NCBI GenBank assembly: GCA_030651575.1
Contig: JAUSFB010000029.1
Coordinates: 62,001-126,000 of the forward strand
DNA from: Phaeospirillum sp.
Lineage (GTDB): Bacteria; Pseudomonadota; Alphaproteobacteria; Rhodospirillales; Magnetospirillaceae
Direction: 5' to 3'
Length of the DNA stretch: 64,000 nt
Shown here: piece by piece, positions 37,144-46,667 of the stretch
Layout of the letters: each line of letters opens with the position of its first letter
How positions within the stretch are numbered: position 1 is the stretch's first letter
Notes under the pieces: generated by a model
What the model was told of the DNA's origin: nothing
Databases searched by the model: none
The model's input: the letters and a program-made list of their open reading frames with translations, nothing else
Translations under genes and position numbers: made by a program

Positions 37144-38345
37144 TGTTCGAAGCGTTGATCTGCGATGCCGTCCGTACCCCCGTCGGCCGTTACGGCGGCG
37201 TCTTGGCCGGCGTCCGCACCGATGACCTCGCGGCCCATCCCATCAAGGCGCTGATGGCGCGCAATCCGGGCCTGGACTGGGCTCTGCTGGACGAGGTGGT
37301 CTACGGCTGCGCCAATCAGGCCGGCGAGGACAATCGCAACGTCGCCCGCATGGCGGGTTTGCTGGCCGGTCTGCCCCTGGAAACCGCCGCCACCACCTTG
37401 AACCGGCTGTGCGGCTCGGGAATGGACGCGGTGGGCTACGCCGCCCGCACCCTGATGACCGGCGAGGCCGGGCTGATGATCGCCGGCGGCGTGGAGAGCA
37501 TGAGCCGCGCCCCCTTCGTCATGCCCAAGGCCGACAGCGCCTTTTCCCGCGATGCCCGCGTCTATGACAGCACCATCGGCTGGCGCTTCGTCAACGCCCT
37601 GATGGAAAAGCAGTACGGCATCGATTCCATGCCCGAGACCGCCGAGAACGTCGCCGCCGAGTTCGCTATCTCGCGCGAGGATCAGGACGCCTTCGCCCTG
37701 CGCAGCCAGGCCAAGGCCTCGGCCGCCCAGGCCAACGGCCGGCTGGCCAAGGAAATCGCCCCGGTCACCATCCCCGGCCGCAAGGGTGAAAGCACCATCG
37801 TCGACAGGGACGAGCACCCGCGCGCCACCACCATCGAGGCGCTGGCCAAGCTGCGCGCGCCGTTCCGCGCCGGCGGCTCCGTCACCGCCGGCAACGCCAG
37901 CGGCGTCAATGACGGCGCGGCGGCCCTGCTGCTGGCCTCAAGGGAAATGGCCGACAAGCTGGGCCTTACCCCCCTGGCCCGCGTGGTCGGCATGGCCACC
38001 GCCGGCGTCCCGCCGCGCATCATGGGTATCGGCCCGGTGCCGGCGACCAAAAAGCTGCTGACCCGCCTCGGCCTGACCATGGCCGACATGGATGTGATCG
38101 AGTTCAACGAAGCCTTCGCCGCCCAGGCGCTGGCCTGCACCCGCCAACTGGGCCTTGCCGACGACGATTCCCGCGTCAACCCCAATGGCGGCGCCATCGC
38201 GCTGGGCCATCCCCTGGGCATGACCGGGGCGCGCCTGATCGGCACCGCCGCCATCCAGCTGCGCGAGACCGGCGGCCGGCGGGCGCTGGCCTCCATGTGC
38301 ATCGGCGTCGGCCAGGGCATCGCCATGGTTATCGAGAGAGTCTGA
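37140..38345 (+). CDS. paaJ: Acetyl-CoA acyltransferase (3-oxoadipyl-CoA thiolase type)
   Basis: A 401-residue thiolase. The active cysteine lies in [14 protein letters not shown], and the C-terminal blocks [19 protein letters not shown] and [12 protein letters not shown] carry the His and second Cys. The [15 protein letters not shown] segment is the other thiolase mark. It cleaves 3-oxoadipyl-CoA to succinyl-CoA and acetyl-CoA in phenylacetate or beta-ketoadipate breakdown. The assignment to PaaJ/PcaF rests on neighbours as well as sequence. Confidence 0.9.
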   Translation: MMFEALICDAVRTPVGRYGGVLAGVRTDDLAAHPIKALMARNPGLDWALLDEVVYGCANQAGEDNRNVARMAGLLAGLPLETAATTLNRLCGSGMDAVGYAARTLMTGEAGLMIAGGVESMSRAPFVMPKADSAFSRDARVYDSTIGWRFVNALMEKQYGIDSMPETAENVAAEFAISREDQDAFALRSQAKASAAQANGRLAKEIAPVTIPGRKGESTIVDRDEHPRATTIEALAKLRAPFRAGGSVTAGNASGVNDGAAALLLASREMADKLGLTPLARVVGMATAGVPPRIMGIGPVPATKKLLTRLGLTMADMDVIEFNEAFAAQALACTRQLGLADDDSRVNPNGGAIALGHPLGMTGARLIGTAAIQLRETGGRRALASMCIGVGQGIAMVIERV

Positions 38346-38419
38346 CGTCAACGCCGCGCAACGCCCCACAGAGGGCCGGCGGCTTTCCAACAAGAACAAG
38401 ATCATTCCGGGAGGTTTCC

Positions 38420-39748
38420 GTGAGCACCAACATCAATCGCCGTACGCCGCCGTCCAAGGATCTGCTCGATCCCATCGAATACGCCAGCCGGGACGAAATC
38501 TCCGCGCTGCAAACCAGCCGCATGAAATGGTCGCTGACCCACGCCTATAACAATGTCGAGCACTATCGCAAGAAGTGCCAGGACAAGGGGGTGCATCCCG
38601 ACGACTTCAAGGAGTTGAAGGACCTCGCGAAGTTCCCCTTCACCACCAAGTCCGACCTGCGCGACACCTACCCCTTCGGCATGTTCGCCGTGCCCATGGA
38701 GGACGTGGTCCGCGTCCATGCCAGCTCGGGCACCACCGGCAAGCCCACCGTGGTCGGCTATACCCAAAACGACATCAACATGTGGGCCAACGTGGTCGCC
38801 CGCTCGATCCGCGCCGCTGGCGGCCGCAAGAAGGACAAGTGCCACATCTCTTACGGCTACGGCCTGTTCACCGGCGGCCTGGGCGCCCATTACGGGGCCG
38901 AGCGGCTGGGCTGCACCGTCATTCCCATGTCGGGCGGCCAGACCGAAAAGCAGATCCAGCTGATCATGGACTTCAAGCCCGAGATCATGATGGTGACCCC
39001 CAGCTACATGCTGGCCATCGCCGATGAAATGGACCGCCTGGGCATCGACGCCAAGAACACCTCGCTGGAAGTCGGCATCTTCGGGGCCGAGCCGTGGACC
39101 GGCGCCATGCGTGAGGAAATCGAGGCCCGCATGGGCATCGAGGCGGTGGACATCTACGGCCTGTCGGAAGTGATCGGCCCCGGCGTCGCCTGCGAATGCG
39201 TCGAGACCAAGGACGGCCTGCATCTGTGGGAGGATCACTTCTACCCGGAGATCATCGATCCCCAGACCGGCGAAGTGCTGCCCGATGGCTCCATGGGCGA
39301 ACTGGTGTTCACCAGCCTGTCCAAGGAGGCGCTGCCCATCATCCGCTATCGCACCCGCGACCTGACCCAGCTGCTGCCTGGCACCGCGCGCAGCATGCGC
39401 CGCATGGGCAAGATCACCGGCCGCTCCGACGACATGCTGATCATCCGTGGCGTCAACGTCTTCCCGACCCAGGTCGAGGAGCTGATCTTGAAGGATTTCC
39501 GGCTGGCGCCGCATTACCAGCTGGAAGTCACCCGCGACGGCCACCTTGACTCGGTGACGGTCAATGTGGAGGTTCGCGCCGACCAGCCCTACGACGACTC
39601 GGCCCTGGCCAGCGCGTCGAAAGACCTGCAACACCACATCAAGAGCTATATCGGCATCAGCACCAGGGTCAACGTCCTGGCCCCCAACTCCATCGAACGC
39701 TCCATGGGCAAGGCGCGCCGCGTGATCGACAAGCGCCCCAAGGCGTAA
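38420..39748 (+). CDS. paaK: Phenylacetate-CoA ligase
   Basis: A 442-residue adenylate-forming enzyme activating phenylacetate to its CoA ester. The ATP-binding P-loop is HASSGTTGKPTVVGYT; further motifs are IYGLSEVIGPGVACE, the YRTRDL hinge Asp and GKITGRSDDMLIIRGVNVFPTQVE. The start is a GTG at 38420 with GGGAGG nine bases upstream. It follows the thiolase by 74 bases and ends near a two-sided terminator. Confidence 0.95.
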   Translation: MSTNINRRTPPSKDLLDPIEYASRDEISALQTSRMKWSLTHAYNNVEHYRKKCQDKGVHPDDFKELKDLAKFPFTTKSDLRDTYPFGMFAVPMEDVVRVHASSGTTGKPTVVGYTQNDINMWANVVARSIRAAGGRKKDKCHISYGYGLFTGGLGAHYGAERLGCTVIPMSGGQTEKQIQLIMDFKPEIMMVTPSYMLAIADEMDRLGIDAKNTSLEVGIFGAEPWTGAMREEIEARMGIEAVDIYGLSEVIGPGVACECVETKDGLHLWEDHFYPEIIDPQTGEVLPDGSMGELVFTSLSKEALPIIRYRTRDLTQLLPGTARSMRRMGKITGRSDDMLIIRGVNVFPTQVEELILKDFRLAPHYQLEVTRDGHLDSVTVNVEVRADQPYDDSALASASKDLQHHIKSYIGISTRVNVLAPNSIERSMGKARRVIDKRPKA

Positions 39749-39756
39749 TGCCAAGT

Positions 39757-39808
39757 CCCAGGCCGGCGGGGCAATGAGTGATGTCATTGACCCGCCAACC
39801 TGGGGCTT
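39757..39808. terminator. Two-sided terminator between paaK and hrpB
   Basis: A long interrupted stem lies between the converging genes: CCCAGG (39757-39762) with CCTGGG (39799-39804), GGCGGG with CCCGCC, and CAATGA with TCATTG around a GTGATG loop. Four thymines follow on the plus side, so the plus-strand terminator for paaK is the clearer one. Confidence 0.8.
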
Positions 39809-39814
39809 TTCCGC

Positions 39815-42325
39815 CTATTTCCGCGGCTTGATCCGGGCGGTGGGTTCGGCCTGCATGGGATCGTCGGGCCACCAGTGCTTGGGGTACTGCCCCTTGAGGT
39901 CGGCCTTGACCTGCCGGTAAGTATTGGCCCAAAAGCTGGCAAGGTCGCGGGTCACCTGCACTGGACGGCGGGCCGGCGACAACAGGTGCAGCAGCAGCGC
40001 CACCTTGCCTTGGGCGATGCGCGGCGTGTCGGCGCAGCCGAACATCTCCTGCAACCGCACCGCCAGCACCGGCATGTCGCCGGAATAATCGATGGCGACC
40101 CGTGACCCCGAGGGCACGTCCATGTGGGTCGGCGCCAACTCGTCCAGGCGGCGGCGCTGCTCCCAACTCAACAATCCGCCCAGGGCGGCGGCAAGGTCCA
40201 GCCGGGTCAGATGGGCGCGCCGCGTGATCCCAGTCAGATACGGCGCCAGCCACTGCTCCAACGTCCCGGCCAGGGCGGCATCCGACAGATCGGGCCATTC
40301 GGCCTCGGGCTCGATGGCGGCGATAAAGGCGACGCGCCGGCGCAGACGGTCCAGATCGGGAGTCCAGGGCAGGCAGGCCAGCCCCATGGCGCGGATGCCG
40401 GCGGCCATGGCGGCGGCCAGCGCCGCCGGGTCGGCGTCGCGCAACGGCCGATCCTCCAGCGCCAGCCCCCAGAGCAGCCTTTGCCGCCGCGCCAGCACCA
40501 CCTCCTCCCGCCCATCCCATTGGCAGCGGGTCACCGTCTCGATCTCAGCGGCGAAATGCTCCTCAATCGCGGCGCGGTCCAGTGGCGCGGCCATGAAGAT
40601 CCGGGCCTCGCGGCGGTCGCCGTCCAACTCGGCCAGGGCCAGCCACTCCTCGGCCGCCAGCGGCTCGTGATCGGCGAACACCGCGCCGCGCCCGCTGGTC
40701 ATGGCGTAACGCGGCTCTGCCCCCGGCCGGCGGCGGGCGATGCGGTCGGGATAGGCGAAGGCCAGCAGCAGGCCGGCATCGTTGGCGGCGCCCTGCTGCT
40801 CTCCCGCGCGCAGGCCCAGGCGACGCCGCCACTCCTTGGCCGACTGCCGCGCTCGCGCCAGGGTCCCCCGATCCAGGCTGAGGCCGTGACGGGGGTCAAA
40901 GCCCTCGCCGGTGCGCAACGCCTCGATCCGCAGGCGGATATCGCCGTCGCGGCAACCCCGCCCCGCCCGCAGGACATCGCGTTCCTCCAGCAGGGCGGCA
41001 AGGTCCGAGGCCAGCCCCGCCAGCCCTAACGCCTTGGCCTTCAGCACCATATGGGCGAGGCGGGGATGCATGGGCAGCCGCGCCATGGCGCGGCCATGGC
41101 CGGTGATCCGGGCGTCGCCGGCCAGCGCCCCCATCTCCCCCAGCAGGTCGCGGGCCTGGGCCAGATGAGCGGCGGGCGGTGGATCGAGCCAGGCCAGGGT
41201 GGTCGGGTCGCTCACGCCCCACTGCGCCAGATCCAGGGCCAGCGGCGCCAGATCGGCCTCCATGATTTCCGGCGCGGTCCAAGGCTGCAAGGCCCGGTCC
41301 TCCGCCTCGGACCACAGGCGATAGCACACCCCCGGCCCCTGACGGCCGGCGCGACCCCGCCGCTGATCGGCGCTGGCCCGCGAGGCCGCCAGCGTCGCCA
41401 GCCGGGTCATGCCCGAGCCCGGATCGAACCGGGCCACCCGCATCTGACCGCCATCGACCACCACCCGGACACCGTCGATGGTCAGCGAGGTCTCGGCGAT
41501 GGCGGTGGCCAGCACCACCTTGCGGCGACCGTCCGGCGACGGCCGGATCGCCTGGTCCTGGGCCTCCTGGCCGAGATCGCCGTAAAGCGGCGCCACCAGC
41601 ACCCCCTTGGCGGCGGGATGCTCGGCCAGCAGGGTGGCGACCCGGCGGATTTCGCCGGCTCCAGGCAGGAAGACCAGCACGTCGCCCTCCTCCTCGTCCA
41701 AGGCGCGCGCCGTCGCCGCCACGACCCCATCGGCGAAGCGCCGGGGCTCGGGCCGCGTCAGGAAACGGGTTTCCACCGGAAAAGCGCGGCCCTCGCTGGT
41801 GATAAGCGGGACATCGCCCATCAGCCGCGCAATGGGCGCGCCGTCCAGCGTCGCCGACATCACCAGCAGTTTCAGGTCGTCGCGCAGCCCCTGCTGGCTC
41901 TCCAGCGCCAGGGCCAGACCAAGGTCGGCGTGCAGCGAGCGTTCATGGAACTCGTCGAAGATTACCAGCCCGACCCCCGGCAGCGACGGGTCATCTTGCA
42001 GCATGCGCCCCAGGATTCCCTCGGTCACCACCTCGATCCGGGTATCAGGGCCGACGCGGGAGTCGAAGCGGATGCGCCATCCCACCGTCTCCCCCGGCTG
42101 CTGGCCCAGGCTGGACGCCATGCGGCTAGCGGCGGCGCGGGCCGCCAGCCGGCGGGGCTCCAACATCAAAATCTGCTGCCCCGCCAGCCAATCGGCCTCC
42201 AGCAAGGCCAGCGGAACCCGCGTGGTCTTGCCGGCGCCGGGAGGAGCCTGCAACACCAGACCGGGGGCCAGAGCCAGCGCGGCCCGGATTTCGGGAAGAA
42301 GGGGATCGATGGGCAGGGACGACAT
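39815..42325 (-). CDS. hrpB: ATP-dependent RNA helicase HrpB
   Basis: An 836-residue DEAH-box helicase. Motif I is QAPPGAGKTTRVPLALL, motif II reads DEFH (VIFDEFHERSL), motif III MSATLDG, and motif VI QRRGRAGRQGPG. The HrpB C-terminal extension follows (LSWEQRRRLDELAPTHMDVPSGS, then LAVRLQEMFG). The ATG at 42325 (MSSLPIDPLLPEI) is used because the 66-residue extension of the open frame overlaps the cytochrome gene's promoter. Its exact RNA role in bacteria is poorly defined. Confidence 0.93.
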   Translation of the reverse strand: MSSLPIDPLLPEIRAALALAPGLVLQAPPGAGKTTRVPLALLEADWLAGQQILMLEPRRLAARAAASRMASSLGQQPGETVGWRIRFDSRVGPDTRIEVVTEGILGRMLQDDPSLPGVGLVIFDEFHERSLHADLGLALALESQQGLRDDLKLLVMSATLDGAPIARLMGDVPLITSEGRAFPVETRFLTRPEPRRFADGVVAATARALDEEEGDVLVFLPGAGEIRRVATLLAEHPAAKGVLVAPLYGDLGQEAQDQAIRPSPDGRRKVVLATAIAETSLTIDGVRVVVDGGQMRVARFDPGSGMTRLATLAASRASADQRRGRAGRQGPGVCYRLWSEAEDRALQPWTAPEIMEADLAPLALDLAQWGVSDPTTLAWLDPPPAAHLAQARDLLGEMGALAGDARITGHGRAMARLPMHPRLAHMVLKAKALGLAGLASDLAALLEERDVLRAGRGCRDGDIRLRIEALRTGEGFDPRHGLSLDRGTLARARQSAKEWRRRLGLRAGEQQGAANDAGLLLAFAYPDRIARRRPGAEPRYAMTSGRGAVFADHEPLAAEEWLALAELDGDRREARIFMAAPLDRAAIEEHFAAEIETVTRCQWDGREEVVLARRQRLLWGLALEDRPLRDADPAALAAAMAAGIRAMGLACLPWTPDLDRLRRRVAFIAAIEPEAEWPDLSDAALAGTLEQWLAPYLTGITRRAHLTRLDLAAALGGLLSWEQRRRLDELAPTHMDVPSGSRVAIDYSGDMPVLAVRLQEMFGCADTPRIAQGKVALLLHLLSPARRPVQVTRDLASFWANTYRQVKADLKGQYPKHWWPDDPMQAEPTARIKPRK

Positions 42326-42425
42326 CGCCTTATTTATAACCAGACCCCTCTTGAAATCGACACAATCCTGGGAGATAAGAGACAGATCGCGCCAACATTC
42401 CATCCCGCGCAATTGGAGATTCCCG

Positions 42426-42785
42426 ATGCTGACCACCAAGAAGCTGGGCCTGGTCCTTGCCGCCGCCCTCCTCGCCGCCCCCTTCGCCGCTTCCGCCCAG
42501 GAGGCCGCCCCGGCCGCCTTCAATCAGTGCAAGGCCTGCCATGTGATCGGCAAGAACGGCGTCGGCCCGAATCTGGCCGGTGTGTTCGGTCGCAAGGCCG
42601 GCTCCTTCGACGGCTTCAAGTATTCCGACGCCATGAAGGCCGCCCCGGCCTGGGACGAAGCCACCCTGACCAAGTACCTGACCGACCCCAAGGGCACCAT
42701 TCCCGGCAACAAGATGGTCTTCGCCGGCATCAAGAAGCCCGAGGATCTGGCCGCCGTGATCGCCTATCTGAAGGTCGTGAAGTAA
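42426..42785 (+). CDS. Periplasmic class I cytochrome c (c2-like)
   Basis: A 119-residue exported cytochrome: signal peptide to about residue 24, heme box CKACH just after it, and the distal methionine in GNKMVFAGIKKPED near the C-terminus. The size and layout fit small soluble cytochrome c2/c552-type electron carriers. It is divergent from hrpB with a 100-base gap and is followed by a strong terminator. Confidence 0.93.
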   Translation: MLTTKKLGLVLAAALLAAPFAASAQEAAPAAFNQCKACHVIGKNGVGPNLAGVFGRKAGSFDGFKYSDAMKAAPAWDEATLTKYLTDPKGTIPGNKMVFAGIKKPEDLAAVIAYLKVVK

Positions 42786-42812
42786 GACTTCACCGACAGT
42801 CGATCCAAAACG

Positions 42813-42851
42813 CGCCGCCGCCCTTGACCGAGGGCGGCGGCGTTGTTTTTT
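42813..42851 (+). terminator. Intrinsic terminator of the cytochrome c gene
   Basis: A perfect 12-base-pair GC stem (CGCCGCCGCCCT with AGGGCGGCGGCG, six-base loop) is followed by TTGTTTTTT. Confidence 0.93.
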
Positions 42852-42875
42852 CACCCCAAGGCCGCCAATGGCGGT

Positions 42876-43847
42876 TCAGCGCGCCCCGCCCTCGCCATGG
42901 ACCTTCCCGGCGGCCCCCTCGTGCATGCGGATCGGGATACCGTCCTTGGTGGCGTCGGCCTTGCCGAGCCCCTTCAGCACCGGATGCAATCTGGTGAACG
43001 CGCCGAAATTGCTCCAGACCGCCTTGACCACCTCCGCGACCTCGTCGTCGGACAGCCGGTTGGCGACCAGGAGGGTCTTGAGGCCGATGGCCGCGACCTC
43101 CTCCTTCTGACCGTCATAGGTGCCGCTCTTGATGGCAAAGCGCGCGACCGCCGGCGCCTTCCTCAGAAAAGAGTCCATGGACTTGCTGCGAATGGACACC
43201 AAGGTGGCGCCGCACTCCTCCATGGCCACCTGCACCTCGGACATGGGGTGAACGCCGGTGAACACCGCCGCGTCGATATTGCCCTGGCACAATTCAACGA
43301 CCTGCTCGCTCAGGTCCAGTTCGACCAGCACCGACAGATCGCCCTGGGACAAACCCGAGGAATCGATCACCGTCTCGGCCATGGCGCGCTGAAACGAGCC
43401 GGGGCGGCCGAGATTGACCCGCTTGCCTTTCAGGTCGCCCAGTTGTTCGATGCCCGAGCCCGGACGCGTCACCACCACCGCCACCTCACCGTGCAGCGCC
43501 ATCACGGCGCGCAGGTCGGGCATGGGGCCGGCTTCCTTGAACCCCTCCTCGCCCGCGACCGCCTGCTGGGCGGCGCGGGACTGCACCAGGGCAAGATCGG
43601 CCTCGCCGCTTCGCAGCAGCGCCAGATTGGCGGCCGACCCCGATGACGGCATCACCGAGCAGGTCATGCCGTGGGGGTGGTCCTTGTTGATGATCCGGCA
43701 GATGGCGCCGGCCACCGGGAAATAATACCCCGTGACCTCGCCCCCGGCGATCACCAGGGGCCGCCGCTCCGCCGCCTCGGCCATCGGGCCGGTCATCGCC
43801 ATGACGGCCAGACAGGCCCCCATCCCCAGGGTCGCGATCCGTCTCAC
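42876..43847 (-). CDS. TAXI-family TRAP transporter binding protein
   Basis: A 323-residue exported protein. After a signal peptide (cleavage near AEA-AE) come the TAXI landmarks: a GGEVTGYYFPVAGAICR start, PSSGSAANLALLRSGEADLALVQS and the LGRPGSFQRAMAETVI loop. TAXI proteins capture dicarboxylates or glutamate for a tripartite carrier. No TRAP membrane subunits are in the window, so this is an orphan binding protein or the carrier lies elsewhere. Confidence 0.85.
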   Translation of the reverse strand: MRRIATLGMGACLAVMAMTGPMAEAAERRPLVIAGGEVTGYYFPVAGAICRIINKDHPHGMTCSVMPSSGSAANLALLRSGEADLALVQSRAAQQAVAGEEGFKEAGPMPDLRAVMALHGEVAVVVTRPGSGIEQLGDLKGKRVNLGRPGSFQRAMAETVIDSSGLSQGDLSVLVELDLSEQVVELCQGNIDAAVFTGVHPMSEVQVAMEECGATLVSIRSKSMDSFLRKAPAVARFAIKSGTYDGQKEEVAAIGLKTLLVANRLSDDEVAEVVKAVWSNFGAFTRLHPVLKGLGKADATKDGIPIRMHEGAAGKVHGEGGAR

Positions 43848-44019
43848 TCAATCATCCTCCAGACTGCGGCGGCAAGCCGGCGATCATAGCCAACCCACGC
43901 CGGAACCGAAAGAGCGGGCTGATTTAGAGCGAATTTACATCGAATTCTACGAATCAGGTTGCCATCGGCTTTTCGGATCGACACAATCGGCTGAACCAAT
44001 AACCGGAGGGGAGAGACCG

Positions 44020-44679
44020 GTGCGGAAAGTGATAATCCTGGTCGTGGCGGCACTTGCCCTGGCGATGCCGTTCGATGCGAAAGCCGCCCTGCAATGCGTG
44101 ACCTACGCCCGCGATGTCACCGGTATGAACCTGAAAGGCGACGCCTGGAAGTGGTGGGAAGCCGCCAGCGGTCTTTACGACCGGGGTAACGCCCCCCGCG
44201 ACGGCGCCGTGCTGGTGTTCAAGCGCCAGGGCAGCATGTCCCACGGCCATGTCGCGGTCGTGCGCAAGACCTCCAGCGCCCGGATCGTCCTGGTCGACCA
44301 CGCCAACTGGGCGCCCCATCGCAGCGCCGGCCGCGGCAAGGTCACCGAAGCGGTTCCGGTGATGGATGTCTCCCCCAACAATGACTGGAGCCAGGTTCGC
44401 GTCTGGTACCGCCCCAGCGCCGAATATGGCAGCCGGGTCTACAAGACTCAGGGCTTCGTCTACCGTCCGGGCAAATCCAACCATGTCGTGCAGGCCTCAC
44501 TGCGCGGCGAACCGGTCGCCGCCGCCGTCGCGAAGGCCCCCGCCCCGACTGTAACGCCCGCTCCGACCGTAACAATCGAGGTTTCCGCCCCCGCCGCCAA
44601 GCCGGTGGACGAGCCGGTCACCGCCAACGCGACCGAGGCCGAGGCGTTCGATGCGGGAGCCTGGGCCGAACAGGCCTGA
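44020..44679 (+). CDS. Secreted CHAP-domain protein (probable peptidoglycan amidase)
   Basis: A 219-residue exported protein starting with GTG at 44020, behind GGAGGGG. Signal peptide to about residue 22. The CHAP domain shows the catalytic Cys in ALQCVTYARDVTG and His in SMSHGHVAVV, plus the DHANW turn. The C-terminal 60 residues are a proline/alanine/threonine-rich linker. CHAP enzymes cut peptide cross-links of the cell wall. The larger open frame upstream is not coding. Confidence 0.85.
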   Translation: MRKVIILVVAALALAMPFDAKAALQCVTYARDVTGMNLKGDAWKWWEAASGLYDRGNAPRDGAVLVFKRQGSMSHGHVAVVRKTSSARIVLVDHANWAPHRSAGRGKVTEAVPVMDVSPNNDWSQVRVWYRPSAEYGSRVYKTQGFVYRPGKSNHVVQASLRGEPVAAAVAKAPAPTVTPAPTVTIEVSAPAAKPVDEPVTANATEAEAFDAGAWAEQA

Positions 44680-44709
44680 TCCATCCTTCCCCGATTTTAT
44701 CGCCGCCAC

Positions 44710-44741
44710 GGGCCGACATCCCCATCATGGGGTGTCGGCCC
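44710..44741 (+). terminator. Terminator-like hairpin after the CHAP gene
   Basis: GGGCCGACA and CCCC pair with GGGG and TGTCGGCCC around an ATCAT loop with one bulged base. There is no T-run, so release may need Rho. Confidence 0.5.
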
Positions 44742-44929
44742 GATGGCTGTCGCCCCCCCGGAAACCGCCAGGGATTCGGGATAGGGCAAGCGTAGTATTC
44801 AGCCCCCGCCGCAGTGTAGGAAAAGTGTGGGCCGGCCATGATCATCGTTTGCTTAATGCCCCGTAAACGGTAAGAATACGGCCCCAAGGGGTAGAGGCCG
44901 AATTGGCCCTGGGGAGGGATCAAGATCAA

Positions 44930-45559
44930 ATGGCCGCACAACAAAGCCGACAGATCGCAATCGTCATCGCCGAAAAAAACCCACTGCTTCAAAGCAGTCT
45001 GGTTAAGCTGTTCGCTGGCGACAGCCGGTTTGTCGTCGCCGCCGTGGCGAACGATGGCGAACGCTTTCTTGAAGTGGTGGAGAAGACTCCGTTCGATGTC
45101 GGCATTATTGGTTGGGAGATGCCCTACCTTGATGGCCGCGGCGTTCTCCAGGCCCTTCGCGGCCGCGTCGACGCGCCGCGTCTGATCGTCTATACCGGCA
45201 GCCCCAATCCCGACGTGCCGCGTCAGGCCATGACCCTTGGCGCCGCCGGCTTCTGCTCCAAGCGCGAGCCCCCGGAACAGTTGCTCGACACCATCGTCGC
45301 CGTCGCCGCCGGCCGCATGGTCTTCCCGTTCATCGATGTGTCCAGCCTCGCCAGCGACCCGTTGGCCGGCCTGACCCCGCGTGAGCGTGAGTTACTGGCC
45401 GCCCTTGCCGGTGGACTGACCAACCAGCAGATGGCGACCCAGCTGGATATCTCGCTGAACACCGTCAAGTTCCACCTGAAGAATCTGTACGACAAGCTGG
45501 GCGTCGGCAATCGCGCCCAGGCGGTGGCCTTCTACCTCAAGGGGCGGGAATCGCGCTAG
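44930..45559 (+). CDS. LuxR/NarL-type regulator with a degenerate receiver
   Basis: A 209-residue two-domain regulator. The receiver-like part lacks the phospho-acceptor: where an Asp is expected before xMP the sequence reads GIIGWEMP, and the acidic pair is EK (VIAEKNP). The conserved Lys (CSKREPP) and the T of VYTGSP are kept. The C-terminal helix-turn-helix is intact (LTPRERELLAALAGGLTNQQMATQLDISLNTVKFHLKNLYDKLGV). It therefore likely works without phosphorylation, perhaps by ligand or constitutively. The start at 44930 follows GGGAGGG. Confidence 0.88.
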   Translation: MAAQQSRQIAIVIAEKNPLLQSSLVKLFAGDSRFVVAAVANDGERFLEVVEKTPFDVGIIGWEMPYLDGRGVLQALRGRVDAPRLIVYTGSPNPDVPRQAMTLGAAGFCSKREPPEQLLDTIVAVAAGRMVFPFIDVSSLASDPLAGLTPRERELLAALAGGLTNQQMATQLDISLNTVKFHLKNLYDKLGVGNRAQAVAFYLKGRESR

Positions 45560-45673
45560 AACTCCCCCCTCCGCGACGGGGTAGCCGAGCCCACATCCTT
45601 GGGAGCATACTGTCTCCTCGTTCGCGACGACGCCGCCCGTCGTCTCGAAGCTCCAGAAGAGGATGCCAGGACG

Positions 45674-46180
45674 ATGACCACCAAGGTTGCCATATTCCTC
45701 GCACATGCGCTGGCGATGGAACAAGAAGCAGCGGATCGTTACGACGAGCTTGCCGACACCATGGAAGTCCACAACAACCAGGACGTTGCCGAACTGTTTC
45801 GACAGATGGCGAAGTTCTCGCGCCTGCATGGGGCGTCGGTGGCCCAGAGGGCCTCTCCTCACGAATTGCCACGGCTGAAGTCATGGCAATACCGCTGGAA
45901 CACGCCCGAGCCGCCGGAAGTCGGCGAGCCCGAGGGCAGTCACTACATGATGACGCCCTATCACGCGCTGATCTTCGCCTTGGAAAATGAGAAGCGCGGC
46001 CACCAGTTCTACGCCACCGAAGCCTCGGGCAGCGACGATAACGCCGTCCGCGAAATGGCGGCGGAGATGGCCGAGGAGGAGGCGGAACACGTCGCCGAAC
46101 TGGAATCCTGGATCTCCCGCACCCCCAAGCCGCCCGCCGACTGGGCCGACGACGACGATGACGCGGTCGTGGTCGATTAA
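45674..46180 (+). CDS. Ferritin-like/rubrerythrin-type protein
   Basis: A 168-residue four-helix protein. Iron-ligand candidates are Glu in AMEQEAADRYDELAD, Glu in FALENEKRGHQFY and the ExxH of EEEAEHVAELESW. It lacks the C-terminal rubredoxin domain; the tail is acidic (DDDDDAVVVD). Such proteins store iron or reduce peroxide in the cytoplasm. The start at 45674 is preceded by a weak AGGA. Confidence 0.82.
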   Translation: MTTKVAIFLAHALAMEQEAADRYDELADTMEVHNNQDVAELFRQMAKFSRLHGASVAQRASPHELPRLKSWQYRWNTPEPPEVGEPEGSHYMMTPYHALIFALENEKRGHQFYATEASGSDDNAVREMAAEMAEEEAEHVAELESWISRTPKPPADWADDDDDAVVVD

Positions 46181-46187
46181 GCCTTAT

Positions 46188-46216
46188 CCCCCATCTCCTC
46201 GGCCGGAAGATGGGGG
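46188..46216. terminator. Hairpin after the ferritin-like gene
   Basis: CCCCCATCT pairs perfectly with AGATGGGGG over an 11-base loop just after the stop codon. No thymine run follows. Confidence 0.45.
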
Positions 46217-46313
46217 CCGGGGGGATGGGGATTGACCGGCGTCAATCCCCTTGGGATATCAGCAAAACATAATGTCCCTGACGCCATGATCGGCGGCAAG
46301 GAAGGGGTATGTC

Positions 46314-46628
46314 ATGCCTGAATCGTTGCGCCTGGATGCCGAGGGCTACCTGATCGATCCCGCCGACTGGACCGAGGCCATCGCCGAGGAACTCGCCGGC
46401 CGTGAAGGTGTCCAGCTGGGGGCCGAGCATTGGAGCGCCATCGCCTTCATGCGAACCTGGCTGGAGGAGCGACAGGCCGCCCCCGATGTCCGCCATGTCA
46501 TCAAGCACCTGACCCAGACCTTTGGAACCGACCGCAACCGATTGTTCGAGCTGTTCCCCTACGGCTACGTTCAACAGACCTGCAAGATCGCCGGCATGCG
46601 CCGCCCGCGCTCGTGGAGCACGGGCTGA
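46314..46628 (+). CDS. DsrC/TusE-family protein lacking the C-terminal cysteine
   Basis: A 104-residue protein with the DsrC/TusE fold: the start LDAEGYLIDPADWTEAIAEELA and RHVIKHLTQTFGTDRNRLFELFPYG. The only cysteine is Cys90 (QQTCKIAGM), matching CysB of DsrC. The penultimate cysteine that normally carries sulfur (CysA, eleven residues on) is replaced by Trp in PRSWSTG. It cannot therefore act as a normal persulfide carrier; a regulatory role is possible. GGAAGGGG precedes the ATG. Confidence 0.85.
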   Translation: MPESLRLDAEGYLIDPADWTEAIAEELAGREGVQLGAEHWSAIAFMRTWLEERQAAPDVRHVIKHLTQTFGTDRNRLFELFPYGYVQQTCKIAGMRRPRSWSTG

Positions 46629-46667
46629 CCCGCGATTCGTGGGCAGAGCCACCAGCCCCCCTCCCCA

